Origin: an uncultured Microbulbifer sp. | Lineage (GTDB): Bacteria; Pseudomonadota; Gammaproteobacteria; Pseudomonadales; Cellvibrionaceae | Length of the DNA stretch: 64,000 bases | Assembly: GCF_947504145.1 (NCBI RefSeq) | Contig: NZ_CANNGQ010000004.1 | Coordinates: forward strand, 527,954 to 591,953 | Direction: 5' to 3' | Translations under genes and position numbers: made by a program | The notes under the pieces: model-generated | What the model was told of the DNA's origin: nothing | Database searches by the model: none | The model's input: only the letters and a program-made list of their open reading frames with translations | Part shown: in pieces, positions 16,296 through 26,266 of the stretch | Position numbering within the stretch: position 1 is the stretch's first letter | Layout: each line of letters starts with the position of its first letter

Positions 16296-17903
16296 GTGGC
16301 AGGCAAGGAAGCCCAATTTGTCGTGATTGGCTCCGGTGTGGCCGGGGCGCTGGTGGCCAATGCGCTGGCTCGGGCGGGAAAATCGGTGATCATCCTGGAG
16401 GCTGGGCCGCGGGTGCCGCGCTGGCAGACGGTGGAGCGTTTCCGCAATCAGGCCGACAAGATGGATTTTATGGCGGCATACCGCTCCGCGCCCTGGGCAC
16501 CCCATCCCGAGTACGGTGAATTTGCCAATGACTACCTGATTTTAAAGGGCACGCATAAATTCAACTCCCAATATATTCGCGCTGTGGGTGGTACCACCTG
16601 GCATTGGGCCGCTTCGTGCTGGCGTTTTCTGCCGAGCGATTTCAAGCTGAAAAGCCTGTATGGGATCGGCCGCGACTGGCCAATTGAATACGACGACCTC
16701 GAGCCCTGGTATGGTCGCGCGGAACAGGAGCTCGGGGTCTGGGGACCGCAAGACGAAGAGCTGGGGTCACCGCGCACTGTACCCTACCCCATGCAACCAC
16801 TGCCGCTTTCCTATAACGAAGCGCAGGTCAAAGCGCGGATGAACCGCCACAACCCGGCGTGGAAGGTCGTGACTGAACCGGTGGCGCGCAACAGCCGGCC
16901 GTACGACGGTCGGCCCACCTGTTGCGGCAACAATAATTGCATGCCCATCTGCCCGATAGGAGCCATGTACAGCGGTATTGTGCATGTGGAGAAAGCGGAA
17001 TCGAGCGGTGCAGAATTGATTCATAGCGCGGTGGTCAATCGTCTGGTCAGTGAGGGCGATCGTATCGTCGCGGCAGAATACAAAGACCCGGCGGGCAACA
17101 ATCACCGCGTCTCTGGCGGCACCTTCATTCTTGCCGCCAACGGCATCGAAACCCCGAAACTGATGTTGATGTCTCGCGGCCGCCACAACCCTACCGGCGT
17201 GGGCAACAGTTCGGACATGGTCGGGCGCAACCTGATGGACCACCCGGGCACCGGCGTACAATTTTACGCCGACGAGCCCCTGTGGCCGGGGCGCGGCCCC
17301 CAGGAAATGACCTCGGTGATTGGCTATCGCGATGGGGATTTCCGCGCGCGGTACGCCGGCAAAAAATTACACCTGTCGAATATATCCGCGGTGGAAAAAA
17401 ATACCCGTGCTGTGCTCCGCGAGCGCGAAGCCATCAACATACCCGAACTCACCGCACGTATTCGGGATCGTGCTGCGCGCTACGTCGAATTCAACAGTTT
17501 CCACGAGATACTGCCGCAACCGCAAAACCGTATCCAACCGAGTACATCTGAAAAAGATGCCAGTGGTATTCCCCGACCAGAAATTACTTACTCGATCGAC
17601 GACTATGTGGTGAAAAGTGCGGCGCACACCCGTGAAACCTATGCAGAGATCGCCAGGGTGATGGGTGGTACAGAGGTCACTTTTACCGACGACTTTGCCC
17701 CCAATAACCACATCACTGGCACCACCATCATGGGTGACAAGTCTGAAGACTCTGTGGTGGACAAGAACTGCCGTGTCTTCGACCACCCCAACCTGTTTAT
17801 CGCCGGTAGTTCCGTCATGCCCACCGTGGGCACGGTCAACGTTACCCTCACAATCGCCGCTCTGGCCCTGCGCCTGGCGGATACCCTGCTGCAGGAAGCG
17901 TGA
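16296..17903 (+). CDS. GMC-family FAD-dependent dehydrogenase large subunit
   Basis: 535 residues from GTG 16296. N-terminal FAD-binding Rossmann motif (VIGSGVAGALVANALA, about 8-23) and the ILEAGPR segment; the C-terminal GMC region has GSSVMPTVGTVNVTLTIAAL with the conserved active-site His/Asn area (NHITGTTIMG upstream). A Cys-rich patch CCGNNNCMPICPIGAMY (about 208-224) matches the iron-sulfur-binding loop of FAD glucose/sorbitol dehydrogenase large subunits, which relays electrons from FAD to the cytochrome subunit. No signal peptide of its own, consistent with export together with the Tat-bearing small subunit. Substrate is unknown; a polyol, aldose or gluconate is likely. Confidence 0.9.
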   Translation: MAGKEAQFVVIGSGVAGALVANALARAGKSVIILEAGPRVPRWQTVERFRNQADKMDFMAAYRSAPWAPHPEYGEFANDYLILKGTHKFNSQYIRAVGGTTWHWAASCWRFLPSDFKLKSLYGIGRDWPIEYDDLEPWYGRAEQELGVWGPQDEELGSPRTVPYPMQPLPLSYNEAQVKARMNRHNPAWKVVTEPVARNSRPYDGRPTCCGNNNCMPICPIGAMYSGIVHVEKAESSGAELIHSAVVNRLVSEGDRIVAAEYKDPAGNNHRVSGGTFILAANGIETPKLMLMSRGRHNPTGVGNSSDMVGRNLMDHPGTGVQFYADEPLWPGRGPQEMTSVIGYRDGDFRARYAGKKLHLSNISAVEKNTRAVLREREAINIPELTARIRDRAARYVEFNSFHEILPQPQNRIQPSTSEKDASGIPRPEITYSIDDYVVKSAAHTRETYAEIARVMGGTEVTFTDDFAPNNHITGTTIMGDKSEDSVVDKNCRVFDHPNLFIAGSSVMPTVGTVNVTLTIAALALRLADTLLQEA

Positions 17904-19213
17904 TCGTGAAGTGGACCCTGCCCGCCTTATTTCTACTGCTGTTCGTTGGTTACACCTGGGCGCAGGAAGTCTGGGACCACGCTGCTGCGGAAGAGGTCAA
18001 CCGGGAGCTAAACAAACCTGAATTGATTGAAAAGGGGCGCTATCTCGCGGTGCTGGGTGACTGTAAGGCCTGCCACACTGCGCCAGGCGGCTCGGTGTTT
18101 GCCGGAGGGCGGCCGATGCCGATACACAAGCTCGGCACCATTTACACCAGCAACATCACGCCAGATATCCACACGGGAATCGGCACTTGGCAGCTCGAGG
18201 AATTTGAGCGTGCCTTGCGCCATGGCATCGGCAAGGATGGCCGGAATCTCTACCCGGCGATGCCCTACGACGCCTACGCAAAAATCACCGATGAAGATAT
18301 CCGGGCGCTCTATGCCTACTTTCTGTTTGGCGTAGCACCAGTCCATCAGGCGACACCCGAAAATAAAATTCGCCGTGCCTTGAGTGCGCGCTGGCCGCTC
18401 AAAGTCTGGAACTATCTGTTCGTACCCGACGAGCCGTTCGAAGCAGATCCTGAACAGAGTGCAGCCTGGAACCGCGGTGCCTATCTGGTCCAGGGCCTGG
18501 CTCACTGTGGCGAGTGCCACTCTCCCCGTGGCCTGGCTTTTCAGGACAAGGCCTACGACCAAACCGAAAAAGGATTCCTTGGCGGCGGCCCAATACTGGA
18601 CGGTTGGCAGGCCTACAACATTACCCCGGACCCGGATAGCGGTATTGGACTGTGGAGCGAAGAGCAGTTAACGCAATACCTGACCACCGGTCACGTCAAC
18701 CGGTTGGCGCAAGCGGGTGGTCCTATGGCAGAAGTCATTGAAAACAGTCTTTCACAGATGAAAGACAGCGATGTTGCGGCAATGGTCACCTACCTGCGCA
18801 CGATACCGCCGGTAAAAGGCCCCGACCGGGCTCCCCGACAAAAGCGGGGTACACCGGCGACGGACGTCGTCATCAAACGAGGTAACTTGATCCGGCGGGA
18901 TGCGGAGCCCATGAATCTCAACGCAGCATCCGATGGCGCACGTTTGTACCTGGGGATGTGCGCCACTTGCCACGGTGTGGATGGTACCGGCAGCAAAGAC
19001 GGCTATTACCCGTCACTGGTGCATAACTCTACCGTGGGGGCGGAAAGTGACCACAACCTGCGGCAGGCGATTCTCCAGGGGGTGCGCCGCACGGTGGATG
19101 GCGAAGAAAAAATGATGCCGGGATTCTCCCGTGAACTGGATCAGGAGCAATTGCAGAAACTACTCGGATATCTGCGCAGGCAGTTTGGAACAAACTCTAA
19201 AAACCAAAGCTGA
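17900..19213 (+). CDS. Triheme cytochrome c subunit of the dehydrogenase complex
   Basis: 437 residues. The first GTG (17900) overlaps the stop of the dehydrogenase gene; GTG 17906 is an alternative. Signal peptide (TLPALFLLLFVGYTWAQ), then three c-type heme motifs: CKACH (about 55), CGECH (about 203) and CATCH (about 354). This is the arrangement of the membrane-attached cytochrome subunit of alcohol, sorbitol and gluconate dehydrogenases, which passes electrons to ubiquinone or a terminal oxidase. Together with the two preceding genes it forms a complete three-subunit periplasmic oxidation system. Confidence 0.9.
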   Translation: MIVKWTLPALFLLLFVGYTWAQEVWDHAAAEEVNRELNKPELIEKGRYLAVLGDCKACHTAPGGSVFAGGRPMPIHKLGTIYTSNITPDIHTGIGTWQLEEFERALRHGIGKDGRNLYPAMPYDAYAKITDEDIRALYAYFLFGVAPVHQATPENKIRRALSARWPLKVWNYLFVPDEPFEADPEQSAAWNRGAYLVQGLAHCGECHSPRGLAFQDKAYDQTEKGFLGGGPILDGWQAYNITPDPDSGIGLWSEEQLTQYLTTGHVNRLAQAGGPMAEVIENSLSQMKDSDVAAMVTYLRTIPPVKGPDRAPRQKRGTPATDVVIKRGNLIRRDAEPMNLNAASDGARLYLGMCATCHGVDGTGSKDGYYPSLVHNSTVGAESDHNLRQAILQGVRRTVDGEEKMMPGFSRELDQEQLQKLLGYLRRQFGTNSKNQS

Positions 19214-19297
19214 GGGGCTTTACCCAAGACCAGCACGCTGTGTCAGAGCGTGATTCTGCCGAAGGGTTCCCGCCTGCTACCGCTCGAGGATTGGCGA

Positions 19298-21175
19298 TTA
19301 CAGGCCGGGTTTTACCCCCGGTTCCCCGCTGTCTTTCGCCTTTTCGCCGGTGTCCCAATGGTGGTCCAGGTGTAGGTCCGGGTCTCTCCGGTCTTCCTGC
19401 AGGGCCTGCAGCAACTGCTCCCGGTAGATTTTGGTTTTTGCCGCGTGCTGGGATTCGTTGCGCCAGTAGGGGAACAGGGATTCCAGCATGCGCTGGTCGT
19501 GCTGTTTGAATTTGCGTGCGGCGCGATGGGCCTGATGGTAGGACAGGCCGAGTAGCTGCAGCGCGCCGGCACCGATTTCCAGGGCGCTGTCGATGGTTTC
19601 CCGGTAGATATACTTTACGCCCGCTTCCATCAACGCATACTGATGCATGCGGTTGCGCGCACGGGCCAGGATAGTGAGGTGCGGGAAGTATTTCTGGATG
19701 CGGCTGACGATCTCCAGCGACGCGGCCTGATCGCTGAGCGTCAGGATCACGATTTTCGCGTTGTCTGCACCCGCTGCGTGCAGCAGGTCTTCCCGGGAGG
19801 CATCGCCATAGTAGGCCTTGATGCCGTAGCGGCGCACCAACTCTAGCTGTTCGGCGTTGTGCTCCAGCAGGGTGGTTTCGAAACCGCAGGCGTTCAACAG
19901 GCGACCGGAAATCTGTCCGTAGCGGCCGTAGCCGATGATGATCACCGGTGAGCCGTCATCCTGGGGCGCGCTGTCGGTAATATCCGGTTGCCGCGGGCCG
20001 CTGAAAAAGCGCGGTTGAATCAGTTGTTCGTAGGCCAGCAGCAACAGCGGCGTAAACGCCATGGACAGCGCGATCAGGGCAATCAACACGCTGGATACTT
20101 CTGCGGGCAGCACGTGATTTTGGCTGGCGTAGGCCAGCAGCACAAAGCCGAACTCTCCCGCCTGCGCCAGCGATAACGCAAACAACCAGTCCTCGCCTTT
20201 TGCCATGCCGCGCACCCGCGCCAGCGCAAACAGAATGCCGAATTTCACCAGCACCAGTAACGCCAGTAAACCGAGCAACAGCAGCGGTTTTTGCATTACC
20301 AGTGCCAGGTCCAGTGTGGCGCCGACGGCGAGGAAAAAGAGCCCCAACAGCAAACCTTTAAACGGCTCGATATCCGCTTCCAGTTCGTGGCGAAATTCGC
20401 TTTCTGCCAGAACCACACCGGCTATAAAGGTGCCCAGTGCCGGCGACAATTCCAACCAGCTCATCAGTGCCGCGGCACTCAGCACGATCAGCAGTGAGCA
20501 CGCGGTAAACAGCTCGCGGGTGCGGGTGCCCACCACAATGCGCAGCAGCGGGGTGAGCAAGTAGCGCCCCGCCAGAATCAGAGCCATGATCGAACCGAGG
20601 ACCGCCAGTGCGTAGGCCCAGCCCTGCAGGTCGTCCGGGTCTGTGGCGACTTCCACGGTGGCCAGCAGTGGCAGCAGCGCGAGAATCGGAATCACCGCAA
20701 TATCCTGAAACAGCAATACACTGAACGCATTGCGCCCGCCCTCGGTTTTGAGCAGGTTTTTTTCCGACAGGGACTGCAGCACGATGGCGGTGGAAGACAG
20801 GGCGAGAATCAGGCCTACCGCAGTGGCGGTGCGCCAGCTGAAGTCGAACAATGCGATTGCCAGCCCGCATACGGCGCCGGCGGTCAACAACACCTGCGCG
20901 CCGCCGGTGCCGAAGATGGCGCCCCGGAGAGCCCAGAGCTTTTTAGGCTGCAGTTCCAGGCCGATCAGAAACAGCATCAGCGCCACGCCGAATTCCGCAA
21001 AGTGCAGTTCGTCGCTGGTGTCTCCTACCAGGCCGAAGGCGTGGGGGCCGATCAGTACCCCCGCCACCAGATAGCCGAGTACTGAGCCAAATCCCAGGCG
21101 CTTGGCCAGGGGGACGGAAATAACGGCAGCGGCGAGAAATATGACCGTCTGAAGTAGAAAGTTGTCGTGGGGCAT
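19298..21175 (-). CDS. Kef-type monovalent cation:proton antiporter (CPA2) with RCK domain
   Basis: 625 residues. About 12 membrane helices (1-380) of the CPA2 Na+/H+ exchanger fold, including the GYLVAGVLIGPHAFGL and LGTFIAGVVLAESEFRHE segments, then a TrkA-N/RCK domain (about 410-530) with the nucleotide-binding GYGRYGQISGRLL. This is the layout of KefB/KefC glutathione-gated K+ efflux proteins. No KefF/KefG partner gene is adjacent. It lies 75 bases downstream of a CPA1-type antiporter on the same strand, so the two may be co-expressed. Confidence 0.88.
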   Translation of the reverse strand: MPHDNFLLQTVIFLAAAVISVPLAKRLGFGSVLGYLVAGVLIGPHAFGLVGDTSDELHFAEFGVALMLFLIGLELQPKKLWALRGAIFGTGGAQVLLTAGAVCGLAIALFDFSWRTATAVGLILALSSTAIVLQSLSEKNLLKTEGGRNAFSVLLFQDIAVIPILALLPLLATVEVATDPDDLQGWAYALAVLGSIMALILAGRYLLTPLLRIVVGTRTRELFTACSLLIVLSAAALMSWLELSPALGTFIAGVVLAESEFRHELEADIEPFKGLLLGLFFLAVGATLDLALVMQKPLLLLGLLALLVLVKFGILFALARVRGMAKGEDWLFALSLAQAGEFGFVLLAYASQNHVLPAEVSSVLIALIALSMAFTPLLLLAYEQLIQPRFFSGPRQPDITDSAPQDDGSPVIIIGYGRYGQISGRLLNACGFETTLLEHNAEQLELVRRYGIKAYYGDASREDLLHAAGADNAKIVILTLSDQAASLEIVSRIQKYFPHLTILARARNRMHQYALMEAGVKYIYRETIDSALEIGAGALQLLGLSYHQAHRAARKFKQHDQRMLESLFPYWRNESQHAAKTKIYREQLLQALQEDRRDPDLHLDHHWDTGEKAKDSGEPGVKPGL

Positions 21176-21250
21176 GGCCTGGTCTTGTGCTTCTGTTCTT
21201 GTGCTCTGGTCGAGCTTATTGGTCAGGGGAGCGCGCGTGATTCAGCGCGC

Positions 21251-22564
21251 TCAATCCGTCTGCGGGCTGGGCTCGGACGTTTCCGGGCAGCTGGCGGCGC
21301 GGCTGCGCCGGATTAACGGACCGATGGTGGAGCCCTGCACCACGATAGAGAAGACTACCACGCCGTAGGTCATCACCACCCACAGATGTCGCAGGTCGTG
21401 ACTGCTGTTGTCTGCAATGCCACTGATGGCATAGCCCCCGGGTATCGACATGGCCAGCGCCAGTGCCAGGCCGCCGCGCAGCCCGCCCCATATCAGAATC
21501 CGCTCCGTATACGGATGGTATTTGCGGCGGCGCTTGAGAAAAACAAAGGGCACACTTACAGCGAGGGTGCGGCCCAGCAGTACGATGACGATGGCCGCCA
21601 GGATCAAGACGTAATCGATGGGTTTGAAGTCGATGGTGATCAGGAACAGCCCCACCAGCAGGAACAGAATGCCGTTGAGGAATTCTTCGGTGATGGTCCA
21701 GAAATTGTCCAGCTCGTGTTGGCTCACCCGCGAGAACCCTTTCTCCCGCGTGAAGTTGCCGATGATGATCCCCGCAACCACCATCGCCAGGGCGCCGGAT
21801 ACGCCGAGCATATTGGCGGCGGCAAAACCCGCGGTGGGAATCACCAGGGTCAGCAGCAGTTCCAGGCTGTGGTCGTTGGTGGAGCAGATCAGCCAGTGGA
21901 ACAGGCCGCCGATGGCGAGCCCCAGGGCAATACCGCCGAGTGCTTCCACCATAAACAGGTGGCTGATGGCCGGCAATGTGGGCTCGGTGCCCTCAAACGC
22001 CAGCGCGTAGATCACCGCAAACACCACCATGCCGAAGCCGTCGTTGAACAGCGATTCCCCTTCCACTTGAATCGAAATCTGCTCCGGCGCTTTCAGGCTC
22101 TTGATGATGGCGAGCACCGCGATGGGGTCAGTGGGGGAAATTAGCGCGCCGAACAGCAGGCAGTACACCAAGTCTACGGGCATACCGATCACGCTGAGGA
22201 ATCCGTACAGCATATAACCCACGGCGAAGGTGGAGATCAAGGTGCCGAAAATCGCCAGCACGGTGATTTCCACTTTCTGGTTGCGCAGCATTAACAGGTC
22301 GATATGCAGGCTGCCGGCAAACAGCAGGAAGCCGAGCATGCCTTTCAGCAGCAGGTCTTGCAGGTTCATCAGCGGCAGCAGTTGGGAGACCCAATCGCGC
22401 AGCTCGACAATTTCCAGCTTGCCGAGGCCGGTGACGATCAGCGACAGCGCCAGGGAGCCCGCGGTAATGGCGATGGTGGTCTGGGTGCGCAATACATATT
22501 GATTGAGGAATCCGAGGAACACGGAGATGGCAGCGAGAAAGCAGAAGATGTAATAGACGTCCAT
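21251..22564 (-). CDS. CPA1-type (NhaP-like) sodium:proton antiporter
   Basis: 437 residues, about 12 membrane helices. The segments LLFAGSLHIDLLML, FGALISPTDPIAVLAI and GESLFNDGFGMVVFAV are hallmarks of CPA1 antiporters, with the ND pair (FNDG) in the ion-binding helix, and the RGGLALALAMSIP segment near the end. Role: pH and sodium homeostasis, expected in a marine bacterium. The C-terminal tail is short and polar. Confidence 0.88.
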   Translation of the reverse strand: MDVYYIFCFLAAISVFLGFLNQYVLRTQTTIAITAGSLALSLIVTGLGKLEIVELRDWVSQLLPLMNLQDLLLKGMLGFLLFAGSLHIDLLMLRNQKVEITVLAIFGTLISTFAVGYMLYGFLSVIGMPVDLVYCLLFGALISPTDPIAVLAIIKSLKAPEQISIQVEGESLFNDGFGMVVFAVIYALAFEGTEPTLPAISHLFMVEALGGIALGLAIGGLFHWLICSTNDHSLELLLTLVIPTAGFAAANMLGVSGALAMVVAGIIIGNFTREKGFSRVSQHELDNFWTITEEFLNGILFLLVGLFLITIDFKPIDYVLILAAIVIVLLGRTLAVSVPFVFLKRRRKYHPYTERILIWGGLRGGLALALAMSIPGGYAISGIADNSSHDLRHLWVVMTYGVVVFSIVVQGSTIGPLIRRSRAASCPETSEPSPQTD

Positions 22565-22606
22565 GTGGCGGGAATTCTCCGGTGCCGGGGTTACCTCTAA
22601 CCGTAG

Positions 22607-22629
22607 GAGCCTGCCCTGCCGGCAGGCTC
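22607..22629. repeat. REP-like GC-rich hairpin between antiporter and pirin genes
   Basis: GAGCCTGCC and GGCAGGCTC form a perfect 9-bp stem with a CTGCC loop. The outer sequence GTAGGAGCCTGCC resembles the GTAGGAGC heads of Pseudomonas-type REP elements. It may protect or end the pirin transcript. A single copy was noticed in this window. Confidence 0.5.
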
Positions 22630-22655
22630 GTACAAGTGCGGTGCACGCTGAAACG

Positions 22656-23567
22656 TTACTCGGTGAGTGTGCCGTTATTGTAGTCGCGCAGGGTTTGTTC
22701 GATTTGCTCGCGGGTGTTCATGACGAAGGGGCCGTAATGCACCACCGGCTCATTGAGCGGTTGCCCGTGCAGTACCAGCATGCCAGCTCCCGGTGTTTCC
22801 CCCGGGCCCTGTTCTGGTGCATCCTTGGGCGCGCGCAATTGTAGCGATTCGCCGCCGCCAAACAACACCAGATTACCGCGGGAAATAGTGCCCCGATCGG
22901 TTTCGAGTGCACCGCGGTAGATATACACCAGCGCCGAGTGTTCTGCCGGCAGCGGCAGGATCGTCTCTGCCCCCGGCGCGAGGCGCAGATCCGCCACCGA
23001 CGCATCCGCCGCTGTATCCAATAGAGGCGCGCACTGGGGCTCACCGGCGATCTGCCACTGGCCCGCGATCAGCCGAATCAGAGAGCCGCGATCGTCCAAT
23101 GCCAATTCCCGCACCTGTTCCGGCTGAATATCGCGCCAGTCCGGCTTATTCATCTTGTCTGCGGCCGCCATGTTGATCCACAGCTGGAAACCGTGCATGC
23201 CCGCATTTCCCTGGGACGGCATTTCCGAATGGATAATGCCGCGGCCGGCGCGCATCCACTGTGCACCGCCCTGATGAATGGCGCCGCGATTGCCCAGATG
23301 ATCCTGGTGTTCGAATTCGCCGCTCAACATATAGGTCAGGGTTTCGATACCGCGATGCGGGTGCGGCGGGAAGCCAGCGATATAGTCATCCCGGTTTTCC
23401 GAGCGGATTTCATCGATCATCAGAAACGGGCTGAAGTCCTGTGACTGGAAGCCCGCCACCCGGTGAATCTTCACCCCCGCGCCATCGGCGGATGGATGGC
23501 CCGCCACGACCCGTGCTGGTGCCCGCGCGCCGGCGCCGAATGCATTGTTTGATGTGACTTTAGACAT
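22656..23567 (-). CDS. Pirin family protein
   Basis: 303 residues from ATG 23567 (MSKVTSNNAF); the frame is open to 23624 but the upstream part is not pirin-like. Double-stranded beta-helix (cupin) protein with the metal-binding PPHPHRGIETLTYMLSGE and GDxx-like region IHSEMPSQGNAGMHGFQLWIN. Bacterial pirins bind Fe or another metal and some act as quercetinases or redox sensors. It is divergent from a LysR gene that is probably its regulator, and the genes beyond include DoxX and glutathione transferases, a common electrophile/quinone defence neighbourhood. Confidence 0.92.
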   Translation of the reverse strand: MSKVTSNNAFGAGARAPARVVAGHPSADGAGVKIHRVAGFQSQDFSPFLMIDEIRSENRDDYIAGFPPHPHRGIETLTYMLSGEFEHQDHLGNRGAIHQGGAQWMRAGRGIIHSEMPSQGNAGMHGFQLWINMAAADKMNKPDWRDIQPEQVRELALDDRGSLIRLIAGQWQIAGEPQCAPLLDTAADASVADLRLAPGAETILPLPAEHSALVYIYRGALETDRGTISRGNLVLFGGGESLQLRAPKDAPEQGPGETPGAGMLVLHGQPLNEPVVHYGPFVMNTREQIEQTLRDYNNGTLTE

Positions 23568-23719
23568 GGTTCTGTTCCTCCATTTCCGGCAGTATAGGCC
23601 GATAAAATCGCCAGAAAATGGCAAATAATCGCAACTAATATTCGAGCAGTTCGACAGATCCGGTTTTCAAACCGTTCTCTCAGTCAAAACAGACAACCAA
23701 TAAAGACAAAGGACAGTCC

Positions 23720-24607
23720 ATGGCCAAGGTAACACTGGAACAGTGGCGCATGTTTCAGGCGGTGGTGGAACACGGCGGCTTTTCCCAGGCCGCGGAGGCG
23801 GTGCACAAGAGCCAGTCTTCCATCAATCACGCGGTACACAAACTGCAGGAGAGCCTCGGCGTGGCCCTGCTGGAAGTGCGCGGACGCAAGGCGGAGCTCA
23901 CCGACGCCGGGCGGGTCATGCTGAACCGCGCTGGCGGTCTTCTGGATGAAGCCGAGGCGCTGGAGTCCGTCGCGGCCAGCCTCGCCGCGGGCACCGAGGC
24001 GCAGCTACGGCTTGCGGTGGATGTGCTGTTTGATTACGAGGCACTGCTCAATGCGGTGGAGCGTTTCGCAGCGGAGTACCCCCACACCCGCCTGGAGATC
24101 CGCGAGACGGTGCTGTCCGGTGCTGAAGAGTTGCTGTTGCAGCAGGACGTGGATTTTATTCTCACCGCGCGGGTGCCCCAGGGGTTTGTGGGTGTGCCGG
24201 TGTCGCGGGTAAAGTTTCTACCTGTCGCCCACCCGGACCACCCGCTGCATCACCTGGGCCGCCCGGTGAACCGGGAAGACCTCAAGGCAAGCCGCCAGAT
24301 CGTGATGCGCGATTCCGCCCTGAAAAATCGCCAGGATGCCGGCTGGCTGGGCTCCGACCAGCGTATCACGGTCACTAACGTGCATACGTCCATTGAGCTC
24401 ATCGAGCGCGGCCTGGGTTTCGCCTGGCTGCCACAGACCCGCATTCGCGACTCCCTGTCTGCCGACCGTCTGCTGCCACTGCGCACCGAAGCGCCCTGGG
24501 AGCGGGACGTGACCATGTATCTGGTGTACGCCGACCAGGATCGCGCCGGCCCTGCCGCCTGCCAATTGCTGCGGGCATTGCGCGACAGTTTGCCGCCGCT
24601 GGAATGA
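23720..24607 (+). CDS. LysR-family transcriptional regulator
   Basis: 295 residues. LysR winged helix (MFQAVVEHGGFSQAAEAVHK to SQSSINHAVHKLQESLGVAL) followed by an effector-binding domain. AAGGA precedes the ATG at a good distance. It is divergent from the pirin gene and 60 bases upstream of an oxidoreductase, so it probably regulates both directions. Effector unknown; an aromatic or quinone-type inducer would fit the neighbours. Confidence 0.88.
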   Translation: MAKVTLEQWRMFQAVVEHGGFSQAAEAVHKSQSSINHAVHKLQESLGVALLEVRGRKAELTDAGRVMLNRAGGLLDEAEALESVAASLAAGTEAQLRLAVDVLFDYEALLNAVERFAAEYPHTRLEIRETVLSGAEELLLQQDVDFILTARVPQGFVGVPVSRVKFLPVAHPDHPLHHLGRPVNREDLKASRQIVMRDSALKNRQDAGWLGSDQRITVTNVHTSIELIERGLGFAWLPQTRIRDSLSADRLLPLRTEAPWERDVTMYLVYADQDRAGPAACQLLRALRDSLPPLE

Positions 24608-24666
24608 CGGCGGTGACGATAAGCGCAGAGCATTCACACTCAACCTCTAAATTCAGGAAGTACCCG

Positions 24667-25653
24667 ATGAACCGACACGGCGACGCAATCAATTGGGGCA
24701 TTATCGGCTGCGGCGATGTTACGGAAGTCAAAAGTGGCCCCGCGTTCAACAAGGTCGCGGGTTCGCACCTGCTCGCGGTGATGCGCCGGGATCGGGAGAA
24801 GTTGCGGGATTACGCCGCCCGCCACGGCGTACCCAAAACCTACGCAAGCGCCGACGAACTGATTCAGGACCCGGAAATCGATGCGATATATGTGGCCACA
24901 CCACCCGGTAGCCATCGCGAGTACGCGCTCAAGTGTGCGAGCGCTAACAAGCACTGCTGCCTGGAAAAGCCCATGGCGCTCGATTTTGACCAGTGCCGGG
25001 AAATTGCCACCGCCTTCGAGGACAAAGATGCACAGCTGTTTGTTGCTTATTACCGCCGTTCCCTGCCCCGCTTCAATCGGGTGAAAGCGTGGATTGATGG
25101 CGGAAAAATCGGCACTCTGCGTCATATCAACTGGAGTTATTCCCGCGCGCCCTCGCCTGTGGATCTGTCACCGGAATATAACTGGCGCACCGATTCGGCG
25201 GTCTCCGGCGGCGGTCACTTTGTCGATCTCGCCTGCCATGGACTGGACCTGTTTATCCATCTGGCTGGGGATATCCGTGACGCCAAAGGCATCGCCGTCA
25301 ACCAGCAGAACCTGTACGACGCCGAGGATGCGGTATCGGCCTGTTGGGTGTTTGATAGCGGCGCTACCGGTGCGGGCTTCTGGAATTTTGGCGCCAGCGA
25401 ATACGCTGACGATGTAGTGATTCACGGCAGCCGCGGCAGCATCCGCTTTTCCGTATTTGCCGACAGGCCACTGGTGCTCGAGTGCGAGGACGGCTCTGAA
25501 GTGGTGGAAATCGCCCATCCGGAAAACATCCAGTACTTCCATATCGAGAATATGGTCAAACACCTGAATGGCGAGAGCCGCCATCCGGTTGCCGGCGCCG
25601 AGGGCGGCAAGGTGTCCCGGGTGATGGATCAGATACTGACGGATTTTCGCTAG
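24667..25653 (+). CDS. Gfo/Idh/MocA family oxidoreductase
   Basis: 328 residues from ATG 24667, preceded by AGGAAG at a 6-base spacing; an open frame from 24604 overlaps the LysR gene and is unlikely to be used. NAD(P)-binding WGIIGCGDVTEVKSGPAF, the EKPMAL motif (EKP) that marks the family's catalytic lysine, and the SGGGHFVDLACHGLDLFIHL segment with conserved Asp and His. These enzymes oxidise or reduce sugars and cyclitols; the substrate here cannot be named. Confidence 0.88.
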   Translation: MNRHGDAINWGIIGCGDVTEVKSGPAFNKVAGSHLLAVMRRDREKLRDYAARHGVPKTYASADELIQDPEIDAIYVATPPGSHREYALKCASANKHCCLEKPMALDFDQCREIATAFEDKDAQLFVAYYRRSLPRFNRVKAWIDGGKIGTLRHINWSYSRAPSPVDLSPEYNWRTDSAVSGGGHFVDLACHGLDLFIHLAGDIRDAKGIAVNQQNLYDAEDAVSACWVFDSGATGAGFWNFGASEYADDVVIHGSRGSIRFSVFADRPLVLECEDGSEVVEIAHPENIQYFHIENMVKHLNGESRHPVAGAEGGKVSRVMDQILTDFR

Positions 25654-25840
25654 GGTACTCCTTTCCCACCTCCCTCTCCTTCCCGTTTCACGTGGCCCTG
25701 CCGGGGCCGATTTCCCACCTAAAAATTCGATATTTAGACCCGAAAATCTGCGATTTTCCTTTCTAAAAACCGAATTACACTGAACAGCGTTGTCACGCCA
25801 TACACTTACTTTTTCAGAAGTCAGACATGAGGGCTGAATC

Positions 25841-26245
25841 ATGAACAATGGTGTGATTTGCGATTTCACCAAGCTGGTGGCGCGTATTCTGATGTCGGTG
25901 ATGTTTATCGTCGCTGGTTACAGCAAGATCGGCGCCTACGCCGGTACCCAGGAATATATGGCGGCCGCCGGCGTGCCCGGTTTCCTGTTGCCACTGGTGA
26001 TCTTACTGGAGCTGGGCGGTGGCCTGGCGATACTGTTCGGCTTTTTTACCCGCTGGGTAGCGCTCGCCTTCGCCGCCTTCTGCCTGATCAGCGCGTGGAT
26101 GTTTCACAATGTGCCGGGCGATCAGATGCAACAGATCATGTTTATGAAAAACATCACTATCGCCGGCGGTTTCCTGATACTGGCCTGTGCTGGTGCGGGT
26201 AAATTCAGTTTCGATCATGCGATGGCGAACGTAAGAAGCCGCTAA
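25841..26245 (+). CDS. DoxX family membrane protein
   Basis: 134 residues, four membrane helices. ILMSVMFIVAGYSKIGAY at the N terminus and LELGGGLAILFGFFTRWVAL are standard DoxX wording. DoxX proteins associate with redox enzymes and are often linked to pirin and glutathione transferase genes. It is followed 21 bases later by a glutathionyl-hydroquinone reductase gene. The 187 bases before it contain no other gene. Confidence 0.88.
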   Translation: MNNGVICDFTKLVARILMSVMFIVAGYSKIGAYAGTQEYMAAAGVPGFLLPLVILLELGGGLAILFGFFTRWVALAFAAFCLISAWMFHNVPGDQMQQIMFMKNITIAGGFLILACAGAGKFSFDHAMANVRSR

Positions 26246-26266
26246 AAAGAGATTGAGGAGACATCA